Shown: positions 1 through 12,960 of the stretch, one piece after another
How the letters are laid out: every line of letters begins with the position of its first letter
Numbering within the stretch: the first letter of the stretch is position 1
DNA from: Branchiostoma lanceolatum
Taxonomy: Eukaryota > Chordata > Leptocardii > Amphioxiformes > Branchiostomatidae
Reading direction: 5' to 3'
Length of the DNA: 64,000 nt
NCBI RefSeq assembly: GCF_035083965.1
Contig: NC_089723.1
Coordinates: 35,390,193-35,454,192 of the forward strand
Position numbers and translations under genes: made by a program
The notes under the pieces: model-generated
Databases searched by the model: none
What the model saw: only the letters and a program-made list of their open reading frames with translations
Told to the model about the DNA's origin: nothing

Positions 1-54
1 GGATTTCACTTTGCTACGGCTCGCATATTTGCCAAGTCAACCCTACTCATCTCG
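1..54 (+). other. possible 3' end of an upstream exon
   Basis: An open stretch reaches a good donor (TCG then gtaagt at 55). It could be the exon before position 397 of the thioesterase-like gene, whose N-terminal part is missing. The phase-1 reading needed to join 397 gives no convincing family match, so this is only a candidate. Confidence 0.2.
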
Positions 55-396
55 GTAAGTGTGCCGGGTTCATTTACATGCAGTGGTTTGATGCTTTAAG
101 CTTACGCCTGAAGCCCCCTCATACAAGGGGCCGCTGGATTTATGTCACCATCCAAAATGATAAAAGCAATTTCTTACAAGATGTCCGAACTTGGGCCAAC
201 CCTAGGATCGAACTCCGGCCCACGGAATTTGATCCAGATGGCCAAGCAGCGGAGTAATGTACATTAAGAAACACAAACATGGGATTTTGAGCAACTGTGC
301 AAGAGATTATAGATTTCAATGGGACAATCTGTGTCGTAGTCAATCTACTAACCGCGTTTTTAGTTTCTCATGCATCTATTATAATTGCTAACACAG

Positions 397-3300
397 GTGA
401 CGGTCTGTTTGCCGGAGTTATAGACATCTATGGATCCGGTGGAGGCTTGCCTGAGTACCGCGCCGCTTTGCTCGCATCACGAGGTTTCGCTGCACTGGCT
501 CTGGCGTATTTTGCTTATGACGACCTTCCGAAAGACATTGCTGACGTTGATCTTGATTATTTTGAGGTACACCCTCATTGATATTAAAAACAAAAGTACA
601 TGTATAAATAAACAACGGTACTGTCTAGGAGTATGACAAACTGTGCATAGACATGTACAAGTAAATAACTGAAAGATATAGAGAATTAACTGATGCACAG
701 TTTCTTTATTTCAGTTGTTGATGAATTGAATTACGACTACTACAATAACTTAATATCAATGACTGCATTATAAGATAATACAGAGGATCTAACCAAGAAC
801 ATTAATGTTGGTATAGGAAAAAAACGAGGGCACCCACAGTGACTAATGCAATGCTTAAACACTGTTTTGTTGACATTTGTCCCCTCTGACATTCGACGAC
901 GGGGGGGGGGGGGACCATCCTGAGTCAACATTAATTCTGACATTCACAAAGATATTGGTTCATACATTTTGACACAGGAAGCAGCAGACTGGTTGTTGAG
1001 CCTTCCATATGTCCGTAGCCGTGGCGTGGGTGTTTTAGGCACTTCCCAAGGAGGATATTTAGCTTTATGCATGGCAGCATACATGGACAAGGTATATAAA
1101 TTCTTTGTTATGTTGCTGTTTCCCAAAAATACAGGTGTATCAATCTGGTATTTGAATTTTTGACAGCGGTACACGCGAGGCGTATTCGAATTATTCAATG
1201 GCAGCCCGTGCCACACGACTCCAAAACTAGTACGTGCGATACTTAAGGGTTAATTAACGTTATTATCATATAGCTTATCCAAACTGACGCATATATGAGT
1301 AGACAATTTCTGTTTGACGCATAGATCCCTTATACTATTAAGAATGCATTTTAGAATTCACATTTGTCCTTTTTTAACAGAAGATGATGAAGAATATGTA
1401 CAACTGTTGCCTGATTTATTTATTTCAACCACACAGGATAGGAGGGTCGGTTTCAGGTCAGTCAGAAAATGTTATCATTGAAGAATCTCCCTGCAATATG
1501 ACCTCAGGTAACCTGAATTGAACACAGGTTCTTTGGCCAGCAGGAAATGGAACGCGCGGAACCTTAGATAGAACGTGGTTTCTTTGGCCAACAGCAAATG
1601 GAACACGCGGAACATTTTTGGGAATTTTAAATTGTTTTCCCTTTTTCATGTATTCTAAGGAGATATTTAGGAATTCTAAGACAATAAAGATTTTTTAAAC
1701 AAGGTTAAGAAAAAGATTCATCAAATAGATACCCCCTCTACAAAATGCAACGGTTATAAATACTTTTTAAACAAGGTTAAGAAAAAGATTCATCAAAAAG
1801 ATACCCCCTCTACAAAATGGAACGGTTGTGTTCTGACATGACGTCAATAAGTGGTGTGTTATGGCGTGATAACAGACCACTTATTGTGGGCAATGGAGGC
1901 TTCTGATTGGTCGACGCCATCTACCTATGTGATAATGTAAAATAATGGACTGGTCCGGAATACCCGATATAAAGAATAGAACACGGTGTATTCCATATCG
2001 CCCGAGGTGCCGGCAGTCAATAGTAAACACAAAAGTTCTGTTATAAACCCCCAAAAAGTAATGTTTTCATATTTTTTCAGTGCAAATTTCATGATCTAAG
2101 GAATGTTTAAGATGGTTTAAAACACAAATGAAAGTATAAGCGAGAGATTTTTTTTCAAGTCCGGACTTGTTTCCAGACGTTTAGGTTTTTTTGGACTTGA
2201 ACTGGTCCGGGGTTTAGATACACAGCACTCATCATGAGACATCACTTTTGCACAGATTGGAGCTGTCGCAGCTATTGGATCTCCCACTGCGGTGGTCGGT
2301 GCTCCGCTGCCTTACAAGGACAAAGCCTTCCCTTGTATACAGTAAGCTCATTCACACTCTTCTTGCATGACATTCAGTGAGGGAGAGAACAAACTATGAA
2401 TTAACGCAATTAGGCTTCAGGGAAAAAGGTGTTTCAGGTTATCCAATCGACCTAAGCAAAAATCTACCGACCCTTAAGCTTTTTTTTTCGTCGACCGCTA
2501 GTACTAGGGACATAAAGTCTTCGAGTTGTACATCTGAGTGTTCAGTTTATTGATATACTTGACAATATGCATGTAGAATATCGATCTGTATGATTGCAAT
2601 ATGATCTTGAAGTGTCCTGATGCATTCCAGTTGTTTTATTTATCGCCCATATTTAAGTAGTCGGACTGTAAAAATAACCGTTAAGACAACATTTGCCCCC
2701 CCCCCCGACCTTTAAGTCATCTATTTTACCTTTGCAACCACTAGAGTTGGTTGGAAGCTACACTTGTAGCTATATATGAAGCCATGCTGTCTTTGAAAAA
2801 TTCTGTTTCAATCTTATCCTCGTTGGGCTATTGTTACACTGTATGCGCAGTTTCATCATCATTGATTCAACTGTTCTTGTCACTTTTCACCATTTGCAGA
2901 TGGATACCCGATCAATTTGAAGTCACCAAAGAGGGTTTTATAAACCTTGTAAATGGATTGGAGGACGCAACCAAAGGAAATGGTCTGAAAGCCTGCATTC
3001 AGGTTAGAACATTTCTTACCTTCCAACAGTTTCCGATATGATATACCAAACATAACCCTAATCTCGAAAATTTGTCAGCTTAGACAAGATCTTAAACGCC
3101 CAGTGAGTGAAAGCTTGAATGATGTATTCATGAGTTTTACTTTAGTCCATGTTGATTTGATCAATGGATGACATCCGCGCGCGCATCAATTTTCATCCGT
3201 TTCCAAAAAAAAAGTTTTCAACCATACTGTAAATCGTAGACAGCAGCTGCAAAATGATCAAATATATACCACGAAATACAAAAAAGATATTTGAAACTAT

Positions 3301-5161
3301 ACTAATGTCGTAGAATGCCAAAATCTATTCCAAACTCAAAAAAGAGGATGAGAAGAAAATGAAAATGAAGAATCTACAATTCGCTATACCTTACTCTTGT
3401 GTGTTAGCGTTTTGTTCAACCTTCCTGACCACTTAGATTTTCATGGTGAATGCAACATTTCTTTTTGCCAGACTTTGTTTATTAGCACGCTTGCATCAGT
3501 TTTGGGGTTCCAAATGGATGTCATCCATTTAATCGAATCAATGTGGCCTTATCAGGATAGGAACAATATAGGAAGTCAAAATAGGAAGTAGTCCGACAGA
3601 GTAGAATCTTCACAGCTTCAGAACAAATCATAGGAGCAGCAAATTGAGATGACTGGCATGAATTAGCATCGCGGCATGTGTTCAGGATGGAGGGACGGGT
3701 ACTGGAGATCTAGACAGCTCTGGGTTTGATAACACTACTGCCATTACCTATGAACACTCTATCATTAAGGAATTTGGGGATCCTGTTGAATGTTTCCAGG
3801 TGGAGAAGGCTCATTGCCCCATCATGTTTGTGGCAGGGGAAGATGACCTCAATGTCCAGGCAGTACCCTTCGCAAATCAGGTAGGCTATGGCGTGGTTCT
3901 ACCAAAATAGATTTAGCATTATTCAATCATCATGAACATAGATGTTTGTACAATAATACAAAGTTATTGAAAATCAAATCTTACAAGTCATATTCTTCCA
4001 GTTCTTGATTCATGCCTCCAGGTATTACTTAATAGATGAATATTGTCACCGTGAACAAGGCACCTGGTTTGAAACCTGGGACCACGGCTTCTTCTGAGAG
4101 GCAAACAAAACAAACGACAGGCCTGGTCCAAGTAAATAATGAATTTCAGATAATTGACACATCTGTAGCATTCCCTCTGTGCAAGCCAGTTCACAGTAGT
4201 ATGCATTCTAGCCTTGTCCATTCTTTAGACTTACGGTAATATCTATATGGCAAGGGCCTTCAACTCTGACATTTATACCCACAAAGCATCACAGTGCACA
4301 TGTGCATTTCCAACTGTGGATTGGCTTATTGGAACTGCACAACCCTCTCCTTTTGAACCGTTAACGTTGCTCTCCACATGCAGGCTATTGCTAGAATGAA
4401 CGCTCACGAGAAGACTAACTACACCTTGCTGCAGTACCCAAGATCAGGACATCTGATAGAACCACCATACACGCCACACTGTAGCCTGTTCTACCATAAC
4501 GTTTATGGTGAGTGCAGTTAATGTTGCTGCTTAAAAAATATGGCTGAGTCTCAGTGTCAATCAATTTGACCTCCACTGCCACTGCAACGTTTGACCTTTA
4601 TTGATTTTGACCTTGAAATGGCTAAGACACTGAGTTATGGACGTTTTTGTTTTGACATCAGATTTTATTTGTTCTACTGAATGTCGTCCACTCTTGTCTC
4701 CACCTGACTGAATGAAGCATGTATTGTCCTGTATATGCTGGTCCTCTGGAAATCAACTTTTATATATTGAAGGGGCAACCCAGCTGTCTTCAGATGATAT
4801 AAATACATAGATTAAGAAATCATGACTCATGAAGAAGGGGAATTTGACTTCTTTGGAAGTTATATGCACACTACTTTAAAGTCCTTTTGTGAAATTGTTC
4901 ATGCACAGTACGTGATAAATTTTGTCACTTTTAGTAAGAAATCTAATGCATCAGGTGGAGCCATTATTTTTGTGGAAGTAGAAATTGCGGTGACAATGAT
5001 TCCTTGTTTTGAATGACATGTATCAAATATCAATTTTGCATTTTCTAGACACGTGCATACTCATGGGTGGGGAGCCTAAAAGCCATGCCGCAGCCCAAGA
5101 GGACTCCTGGCACAAGATTTTGGATTTGTTCAGGAAACACTTAGATACAACGCGTGCATAA
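397..5161 (+). CDS. acyl-CoA thioesterase / BAAT-like hydrolase, 3' seven exons
   Basis: Seven phase-consistent exons: 397-566, 978-1091, 2256-2341, 2900-3002, 3686-3880, 4384-4507 and 5049-5161 (stop TAA). They encode about 301 residues, matching the C-terminal alpha/beta-hydrolase domain of the ACOT1/2/4-BAAT family (usually about 420 aa). The roughly 120-residue N-terminal domain must lie upstream, in or before the window start. Visible landmarks: [17 protein letters not shown] near the start, the nucleophile elbow [10 protein letters not shown] (exon 2), the acid in AGEDDLN (exon 5) and the catalytic His in SGHLIEPPY (exon 6). The nucleophile is Ser, as in acyl-CoA thioesterases; mammalian BAAT has Cys. 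The predicted role is hydrolysis of fatty acyl- or bile-acid-type CoA thioesters. The protein ends TTRA, not a canonical peroxisomal SKL/SQL, so location is open. Family call strong; substrate is inference. Confidence 0.9.
1505..1829. repeat. two short tandem duplications in an intron
   Basis: In the intron between exons ending at 1091 and starting at 2256, a motif of about 45 bp with ttctttggccarcag and aaatggaac occurs twice (1528-1620). Next, a unit of about 72 bp beginning ttaaacaaggttaagaaaaa occurs twice (1694-1757 and 1767-1829) with few differences. Confidence 0.75.
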
Positions 5162-5880
5162 AAATAGGTCTAACGGTGCACACACTTTTTTTAGAATAAT
5201 TTACATGAACTGCCTTTGTATTATAATGTAACGCCTTGTAATGTCCATGTTGTAAAAAAGGAATGCCTTTGAGCACATGAATTATACAATGTATACTAAC
5301 ATCTAACTTTGTAAACGATAAGAATCATGTAAAAGAATACAATGGAGCTCAGTAGAATTTTGCTGAAGGCTTTTTGATGCGTTTAGGAGTAATGGTTACT
5401 TTAAGTTAATACTGTGAAGTTACTGAAGTAGTATGCATCTTTCACCCCCTAGAATTGTTACCTATTGGAAAATAACACCCCATACTGGAGTTTTGGTAAA
5501 CAAAACATCAAGAAAAAAAAACAAGCTGGACGTACTGAGTAAATCCCATTTATTTTGTTGCAATTCCATGTCATTAAGAAAACAGCATAGCAGAAATTAT
5601 CTGTAGAGTCACATAACTTATAAGCATCCCAAATCTAAGAGATAACCCTTACTGTGTACCAAATGTACTTCGGATAAATCAAAGACTGTTTAGACTTAAG
5701 AACCAGTTGTGTATACGTAAATGATACATTTAACTCAACATCTTGATTTATTTGCATCCTTGTATGTACGTTACTTCCACTTGCAAGTTTGTTTGTACAT
5801 GTATGTATAGCTGTGGAAGACCTTATGAAAGTTGCTGTACTTTTGTTGTGTCAATAAAGATCAAAGGTAGCAACAACAAA
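5162..5880 (+). other. 3' UTR of the thioesterase-like gene with poly(A) signal
   Basis: The stretch after the stop codon is A/T rich and without an ORF. An AATAAA signal lies at 5853-5858. Its context (ttttgttgtgtcaataaa) recurs at 47495-47520 in an HBS1L intron, so the signal may come from the tail of a dispersed retroelement rather than from the original gene. Confidence 0.5.
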
Positions 5881-5994
5881 AGATGATGACATGGCTATTC
5901 TGGAGTGGATAACAATGAGATTTGATTTTCTTGTGTAAATCCACCATACACGTTGATTAGTTAGGCAGTAACGTTACATTAAAAAGCCATACAA

Positions 5995-6225
5995 AAAGTA
6001 AATTGCATTGATAGTTGCATCTTCCATATTCTTTTACAAATATATAACGTAGCATATTGTATCTATGTTGCCTTGCTTACCATACCAGTTACCTGCATCT
6101 TTTTTTGCTGCTTTTGTCTAATGATAAAGTAACTCCTTACATTCACAGAAAATAAAACTTGTGGAAAATGTGAAAAATCTAATACAATTTGCATTGAAGT
6201 TGTATTGCGTACAAGTAGAACCAAG
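5995..6225. repeat. diverged dispersed repeat, copy 1
   Basis: This segment resembles 6755-7005 along its length: both have attgcattgatrgttgcatc near the left end, a gttgcattgctcacc-like block, an aataaaactt block and a right end with ttgcattg...agtagaacca. It is an old pair of insertions or a segmental copy; no coding content is seen. Confidence 0.6.
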
Positions 6226-6754
6226 GACATCATGATACATGTAATGTCCTTGGTGGAAGGTTATGAGTACTTAATCAACAAGAAATGGTGGATCTCATAC
6301 CACCGTGTGATAAGTAGAGTTTTTGCAAATTTGTTGTTTTCTTGCAAGGTCCTCTCTGATTATTCTAATTTGCATGATTTACATCTAATAGTGTACAATG
6401 TACATCTCCGATTAAGCTGTCTGCATGCCCAATATCATGAAAAAGGCACAAAATGTACCTTTGCCACTTTTCAAGACCAATAGTAACACACATACCAACA
6501 AATATCATCACCCAAATGCATAGCTTCCTGAGTGTGCTTACCAATGTTGCTGAAACACAAGCAGACAGACTCAGGGGGCACACCAAAGACAAAACGTCCT
6601 CAAACATCTCTAAAACAGCATTATCAATAACAGGACTTTGGAGACAGGGAATGACATGACCTTTGACACCTGGGACATTCAATCTTATACTAGTATCCTG
6701 TTAGTGTTAGATAGTCTTTGACCTTAAATTGCCCTTCACTTCCAAGTACAATGT

Positions 6755-7005
6755 ATATTGCATTGATGGTTGCATCTTCCACGCCGTATACTTTTTGAAT
6801 GCATAACATATTGGATTAATGTTGCATTGCTCACCAAAATCTCTTGTTTAATGCTTGCCTTTGTCTAAAATGCAAATGTTATAACTGAGCCACAATTGCA
6901 CACACGGGAAATAAAACTTCACGTGAAAAAGACACTGTTCTAGAGGACGTAACTATCTTCCTCTAGAACTTGCATTGCAGTTATATTGCATAGAAATAGA
7001 ACCAT
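6755..7005. repeat. diverged dispersed repeat, copy 2
   Basis: Partner of 5995-6225, in the same orientation. It carries a small extra hairpin (ttctagaggacgtaactatc followed by cttcctctagaa) that copy 1 lacks. Confidence 0.6.
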
Positions 7006-7225
7006 TGCATTGGTTGCGTTGCATTGCATACCTGTAGAGCAAAGGGTGTTTTCGTCGTATCTTTCGTGATCAACAAGATAACGTTATAACTCCGTGAAAC
7101 ATTTAGAACTTTTGTAGATTGTTTGATTACAAGTTCACTGCTGATTATTACTGATTGTTGATGACGTTGATGACGTCCTAATTGTACATAATCTATATAT
7201 GGTGGTGGTTACCTTTGATTTAACC

Positions 7226-7801
7226 AGCTCGAACAGTTTCACATGAGGTCTTTACGCAGAATCCTGAACATCTCTTGGCAGGATAGGGTCACCAACCAGC
7301 AGGTACTAGACTTGGCCCAATGTACACGTGTTGAATCTATGCTGCTAAAGTCCCAACTCCGCTGGACTGGCCATGTTGTTAGAATGCCCGACAACCGTAT
7401 CCCCAGACAGCTTATGTATGGGGAGTTGAAGTTGGGCTCCCGGCACGTGCTCTCGGAAAAGAGGAAGACCCAAGCTCATGTATAAGGACACACTCAAGAG
7501 TAACCTAAAATGGTGCGGCATTAAGCCTCCCCAACTGGAGTCATCGGCGAGTGACAGAACAGCCTGGAGGGCACTTATATTCCGAGCTACAACAAACTTT
7601 GAACAAGAAAGGAGGCAGCGCCTTATTGCTGCAAGGACCAAACGCCATAGGGCAGCAGAGACAGCAGTCCTGACGACCGACCACCAATGTGCGAAGTGCG
7701 GACGGCTGTGTGCCTCAAGTGTTGGTCTGAGAAGCCACATGAGGTCACATCCTGCGTGAGAGACACACTGACAGTCATCTTCGACTCGAAGGACTACCAA
7801 G
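7226..7801 (+). mobile_element. 5'-truncated non-LTR retrotransposon (LINE) fragment
   Basis: The reading frame contains the C-terminal tail typical of many invertebrate LINE reverse-transcriptase polyproteins: SLRRILNISWQDRVTN, the LRWTGHVVRMPD block and, after a one-base frameshift near 7440-7465, a terminal Cys2His2-like finger (CAKCGRLCASSVGLRSH) before the stop at about 7759. The 15-bp sequence acctttgatttaacc flanks it at 7211-7225 and 7802-7816, a textbook target-site duplication. The 576-bp insert is therefore one truncated target-primed insertion, inactive and frameshifted. Confidence 0.9.
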
Positions 7802-8086
7802 ACCTTTGATTTAACCTACATATGTCACAAGCGGTGTATTTACCACTGAGAAATAATAGCACTTTCCAAATATCTGGTCACTTGGGTAATTGGTTTCTAG
7901 TGATGTTGACTGCATCTGATTGCAGACATGAGATATCATTCCCTCTGGAGTCATCCTACAAGAAACGCCCACAATTTCTGTAGCTTGAAATGATGCGTAA
8001 CATCTCTAGCATTAGCATCTGCATAGTTAAGAGTTGAATTACGTGTTTTTCTAATACGGGAAATCAACATAGTTTGCCAAGTCGAC

Positions 8087-9527
8087 TTACGGAAAAGGGG
8101 CATGCCAGAGCTCTGCCTCCGTTGAAACACCCATTTCTGGGTTCGCCGTCAGATTTGATTGGCTTTCAGTGGTACCCTTGTTTTTCTGTCTATTTTCCTC
8201 CTTCAAATGGTCGAGCCAGACTCTCATACTAACGGTCATCAGTGGGTTTTCGTTTCTAGCCTCTAATTCTACACCCTTTTCGATGTTGCGGTTGTTCTCC
8301 CTTGACTTTACCGCCCCTTGCGGACCCAAACAGGACAGCATGACGGGAAGGAAGATGATACCGTGCGCGAGACCAAACACGATGACCAAGAACATCGTTT
8401 TGAAAAAGGTACGAAAGCCGTACGAGGGAGCCGTGCTCAGCGCGGCTATACCCAGGATGGTCGACAACGACCCCTGGAGAATCGGCACGCCCAGACTGTA
8501 GAGCGCATGCACAGCTCTGGCGTCACGACCACTTTCTTCTGCAGTGACAAAGGAGTAGACGATGTGAGCCGAAAAATCGACGGAGAAGCCGATGCACATG
8601 ATGATGTTAATCATGGAAACGCTGTCTAGATTGACGGCCCAGAGCGTCATGAAGCCGAGTACCCCGGTACAGATGGACGCAATGGTGAGAGTGACCCAGA
8701 CGGCGTTGATTGGATGGGGCATGAGGAAGAGAGACACGACCAACATGGCAGCCGTGGCGATACCCAAGTTTTGCAAGGTGTTGGGTAGAATGGCGGTGTA
8801 CTGATCGTAGTAAACGAACGCCGGATGGTAAACAATCGCTTCAACAGACGACTCGGAAGCCAAATCTCTCATCTTTAGCATCATGTTTTTCTCCCTTATA
8901 GTCCCGTCAATCTGCTTCGTCTGAACGAAAAACCGACTGGCTATGATTTCTGTGCCTAGTTCGTTGAACTCTATGTCTTGGGCATATCTGGTGAATTCAG
9001 ATCTCTCAAGAAAACGGTCTCTGAGGCACCGTATGAAGGACGTTTTGTCAGCTGGATTCAGCTGTTGCGAAGGCGGTAGTAGGGGATTGGAGCATATCAG
9101 GTCTGTATACGCTAAGAAATCACGTAGCCACGACTCAGACTCGTTCTTGCCGTACGTGAACGCGGTGTCCTCAAACCCCGCTAACATGTTCTCCACTCGA
9201 TCCTGCACGTCAGGGTCCCAATAGTCTAGTTCTTCTGTTACGACCACAGCGACCCTGATGTCGTACTCGCTGAAGTAGCGGTCGTCCTGCTCGAGGAAGC
9301 GGGCAACGTACGAGGCGTCGCCCGCCAGCTTACTGAGCTGGACCCCCTCCCTCAACTGGACGCACCCCCAAATCGCGACGCCCAGGTACCCGAGAAACAC
9401 GACCATGACTACGACTTTGACCCACACGTTCGTCACGAAAGGTCCGTAGCACCTTTTGAAGAATAACATAATGAGGTGGTCATTGTGATCTTTGCCGCCC
9501 TGTTGGACTACCGCCTGTGCATCCCCC
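8087..9527 (-). CDS. PTCHD3-like exon 3 (C-terminal half), intact
   Basis: The reading frame is uninterrupted from an acceptor at about 9514 or 9528 to TAG at 8087. The segment MLFFKRCYGPF starts at 9469 and is preceded in frame by more residues, so that ATG is internal. It encodes membrane segment 7 (VVVMVVFLGYLGVAIWG), a long extracytoplasmic loop with the family YWDPDVQDR-type motif, then segments 8-12 including GFSVDFSAHIVYSF, and a hydrophilic cytoplasmic tail. The GxxxD-type motif resembles the proton-relay positions of RND-family transporters. Its intactness contrasts with exons 1 and 2: either decay is recent, or the exon serves a different transcript. Confidence 0.85.
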
Positions 9528-9570
9528 CTGCAGCAAGATTGCTGGCAACAACCCGACTGGTCGCACTGCG

Positions 9571-10400
9571 CGAAAGGGGTCCATTTCCGGACAAATCCGA
9601 TATTGACACATCACTGGGCATGTTACATATTCGGACCGTTTCCAAGTACTCAAATCGATACCTAACATATTCGGAAATATTTTGAATCAAGAAATATTTC
9701 CTAGCAAATTCGGATAAATACAACTTTTTATTTTTCCGGATACAGTTCATGGTCGTATCGTAACTCCGGATACGTGTTTCTGTATGAATACGGATATATT
9801 TGTTGTTAAGATACTTCGGCAATCCATGTTGTATTCTGACTCTGCCGTGACAGGTAAGATATCCGGGAATGTATTGACTCCGAAAATGTTGCTATTCATT
9901 TCCTGACAAATCCAAAGTTTGACACATCACTGGGCATGTCAAATATACGGACTATTTTCGAGTACTTATATTGACACCTGAAATATCCGGAAATATTGTG
10001 ATTCAAGAAATTATTCCCAGCAAATCCGGACAAATATAGTTTTTTATTTATTTACCGGACTCTTTACAAGTTCGTATCATAACTCCGGATACGTATTTCG
10101 TTATGTATACAGAGAAATCTGTTGTCAAGCGCGAAAGCGGTCTATTTCTGGACAAAATCCGAACTTTGACACATAACTGGACATGCCAAGTATTCTGAAC
10201 GTTTTCGGACATTTTGTCAATACACAACATTTACGGAAATATATTGAATCAGGAATTGTTTCGTTGCAGATCAAGCAAAATATGACTTAGGATATACCGT
10301 ACATGGGAGTTTCATTACTCCAAATGTGTGTTTCTTTACATACACGAAGATATCTGTTGACTTTGTCATGACACATATCCGATAATATTTCGAATCCAAA
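9571..10400. repeat. diverged tandem repeat family rich in TCCGGA, part 1
   Basis: Within the large PTCHD intron, a unit containing ttyckgacaaa...ttgacacatmactggrcatg starts near 9584, 9899 and 10145. The units then share cggaaatat...gaatcaagaaat and a later block actccggatacgtgttt. Spacing is 246-315 bp, so the array is old and decayed. No coding potential. Confidence 0.65.
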
Positions 10401-10554
10401 ACAATTGCTATCTTTATTAATGCAAAGCAAGTACTACCGATTATGTGCCATTTTAGTTTCTGCAGTCCAGGTTAAGGTATGCGTTTTACTGTACTTTCCC
10501 ACATATCCGGGAATACATATGATGGCCCGCATCGTCAACCGATGAACGCGGCGA

Positions 10555-10587
10555 CTATGATGATGATGATGATGATGATGATGATGT
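10555..10587. repeat. (GAT)n microsatellite
   Basis: About eleven tandem tgatga trinucleotide copies lie between two stretches of the TCCGGA-rich repeat family. Confidence 0.95.
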
Positions 10588-10624
10588 TCCGTTTACGCAA
10601 TATATTTCGTTCTCTGTGATAAAA

Positions 10625-10910
10625 TAAAAAAATCTGAATGTTGAACGTGCCGCGTATTCGGACAGTTTCCAAACAGGAATTTCGACACAGCATATCGGGA
10701 AATATTCCGATTCCGGAATTGTTCATTTTTGTGTCCAGGAAATATCTTGGTTTATCTTTTGTCCGTATACGAAGCATGTTTTCTGAAGGAGTTCCGGACT
10801 CCGAAAATGACAAGAATCAAAACAGTTGTCCGGAAATAAGTCCGGAAATGACAATCCACAGCAGAAGGGCATTGTGGGACACTTAGATTTCCGGACGTAT
10901 TTGCGCGTAT
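10625..10910. repeat. TCCGGA-rich repeat, part 2 (partner at 12770-12960)
   Basis: The block with ggacagtttccaaacaggaa, cacagcatatcgggaaatat, ggaattgttcattt and tgtccgtatacg is matched at 12795-12960 in the same order and orientation. The two copies are about 2.15 kb apart. Between them (10960-12760) lie further scattered tccggaaat-like motifs and A/T-rich sequence without a supported gene. Confidence 0.6.
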
Positions 10911-12769
10911 CATGACCAAGATACGGTCGGTACAATAATATATGTTGCCTCTAGGAGGAGCTTTTTGTCTCCGTGCTTGAAACTATCAAATCGATCAGCA
11001 AATACACAACTTCGGGTTTCTGGTAGTTCTTGAAATCTAAAAAAGAATTGCACGAGTGCATTAAGCCAAACAGTGACACACTTTGTGATCTTGTGCCAAT
11101 CAAAGCAACTTAAGTTAGATTTCCATAACCGATTTATACATGCATGTGCACAATTGAAATACCTGCATCAATCTATTGCTAAAGCATGATATGAAGACAA
11201 GCGTGTGGCCTGCCATGGAAATGTATTCATATATATATATGGGCACCCTTCCAAAACCGTACTGGCTTGTCTGTCTTCTCAGTTGGGACATTGGTATGTG
11301 CACAATTACGATAAGATCTGGCCACCAGATGGTTTGGAAAATATGCCTGATTTCTGATTGGTCCGTTCATCTATGACGCATTCCTGGAATGTTAGCGCCA
11401 AACTTAACGGTTCCGGCAGAGTTGGAGAAAGAGCCGGGGTGAGCTGTTTCAGCGTGTGCCGGAGGTATCTGCCAGAGCCCGAGTCTCTTCTTTAACATCC
11501 TATTCTCAATACGATCTGACGGAATACACCGCGAGATTCGTCTTTTCTGAACCAACTTGCAAAGACGAGGAATGACCTGCATGTACTCGGGACCGAAGTG
11601 GATGGTACGAGGACAACGGGGTGCAGTGACCTCAGCGGAGCATGGACAAGCCGAGAACACGGTAACTGAACTTCCAATATCTACAATTGGAGACGGGTTA
11701 AACTAATACCTACATCAGAAATTAGTCATTTCTTACTCTAGTGTGTCAATTTGCAGCTAGGAGAGTTTCACAGAAATTGTTTTCAAGCAGCTCTTCCGTG
11801 AAGCACAACAGGCCACCCACATGTATCATAATAGAAAACATGTGTGTATACGGAATATCAGTAATCAACATTTTCCCGAATACTGTTAATGGTCATTTCT
11901 TTACTCCGAATATGTGTTTCCCTCTGTGTACGGAGATATCAGGGGTTGGAATACTACAGAAATCCATGCTGTAACATGACTACAGAGAAGAGTCAATATA
12001 CCTGACAAATATTAGAAATTTTCGGAATATACCTATGCCGAATATATCAAGTCCAAGCAAAAACAACAATCCTTAGTTGTGTCGTATCGTGAAATATCAG
12101 TTCTCAGGAAAATGCTACGTGTTTGGTGACCTGATACTCATCATATTAAGGACTGTGACCTGGTTATGTGAGGATAATAAACATTATCTTGCTGCTGTCC
12201 TGTCGAGTTTAGTAACAAAAAGAATGTTGTGTTTCTAGCCACATCATTTGATAAGGGTTTTTATTTTTCAATTCTTTTTAGATTTTCTGTTCGACCTTAG
12301 GATCTGTTTTAACTTTAACATATCATACAGGAATGGTATTATAATCTGTTCAGTCTGTTGAAATTATCTTTGACAGTACCTTGAAATGATTTAGAAATTA
12401 TTTTTATGCATATGCGATCCGAAAGAAAACAGTCTTTATTTCGTGACATTGTTTTGTTTTTGTTTTGGATACTGTACAGGGGCGTTTCGTAAGACCGATA
12501 CGCGTTGTTGATATATCACAACAACCCATGTTTCAGCATTCTGACTATACATAGATATGCTAAATATATTGACTAAGAAACTGTTGCTACCCTATGCCCA
12601 GGCAAAAGCAGTACTCCTGATTCTTCCGTATACGTGCCACGTGCGTTTAAGTGGTTCAGATATGTGTTTTTCTCTATTTGCCCTTATATCCGGGAATACC
12701 AGTTTTCCGTATACAGTGTATGTAACATATTTCCTTCCCTATACGAGAAAGGTAGATTTCTAGGCAAAT

Positions 12770-12960
12770 CTGAAGGTTACACATGTCGCGTATATCTGGA
12801 CATTTCCAAACAAGAATTTCCACACAGCATTTTCGGAAATATTTCGACACAGGAATTGTTCATTTGCGTGTCCGGTTAATATCTTAGAATATCTGTTGTC
12901 CGTATATGTTACATATTTCCTCATGGTATTCCGGAATCTGCGTTCCTATTTCCGACACGT
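12770..12960. repeat. TCCGGA-rich repeat, part 2 second copy
   Basis: Shares ggacatttccaaacaagaat, cacacagcattttcggaaat, ggaattgttcatttgcgtg and ttgtccgtatatg with 10640-10790. The 1.3 kb that follows (12960-14220) is A/T rich; I see no gene or clear repeat in it. Confidence 0.6.

Noticed and set aside
7345-7800. 151-codon antisense ORF over the LINE fragment
   Set aside because: Antisense shadow of a retrotransposon coding region that is clearly readable on the + strand.
11367-11660. 97-codon ORF in the PTCHD intron
   Set aside because: GC-richer than its surroundings, but no domain, no conserved splice sites and no partner exon.
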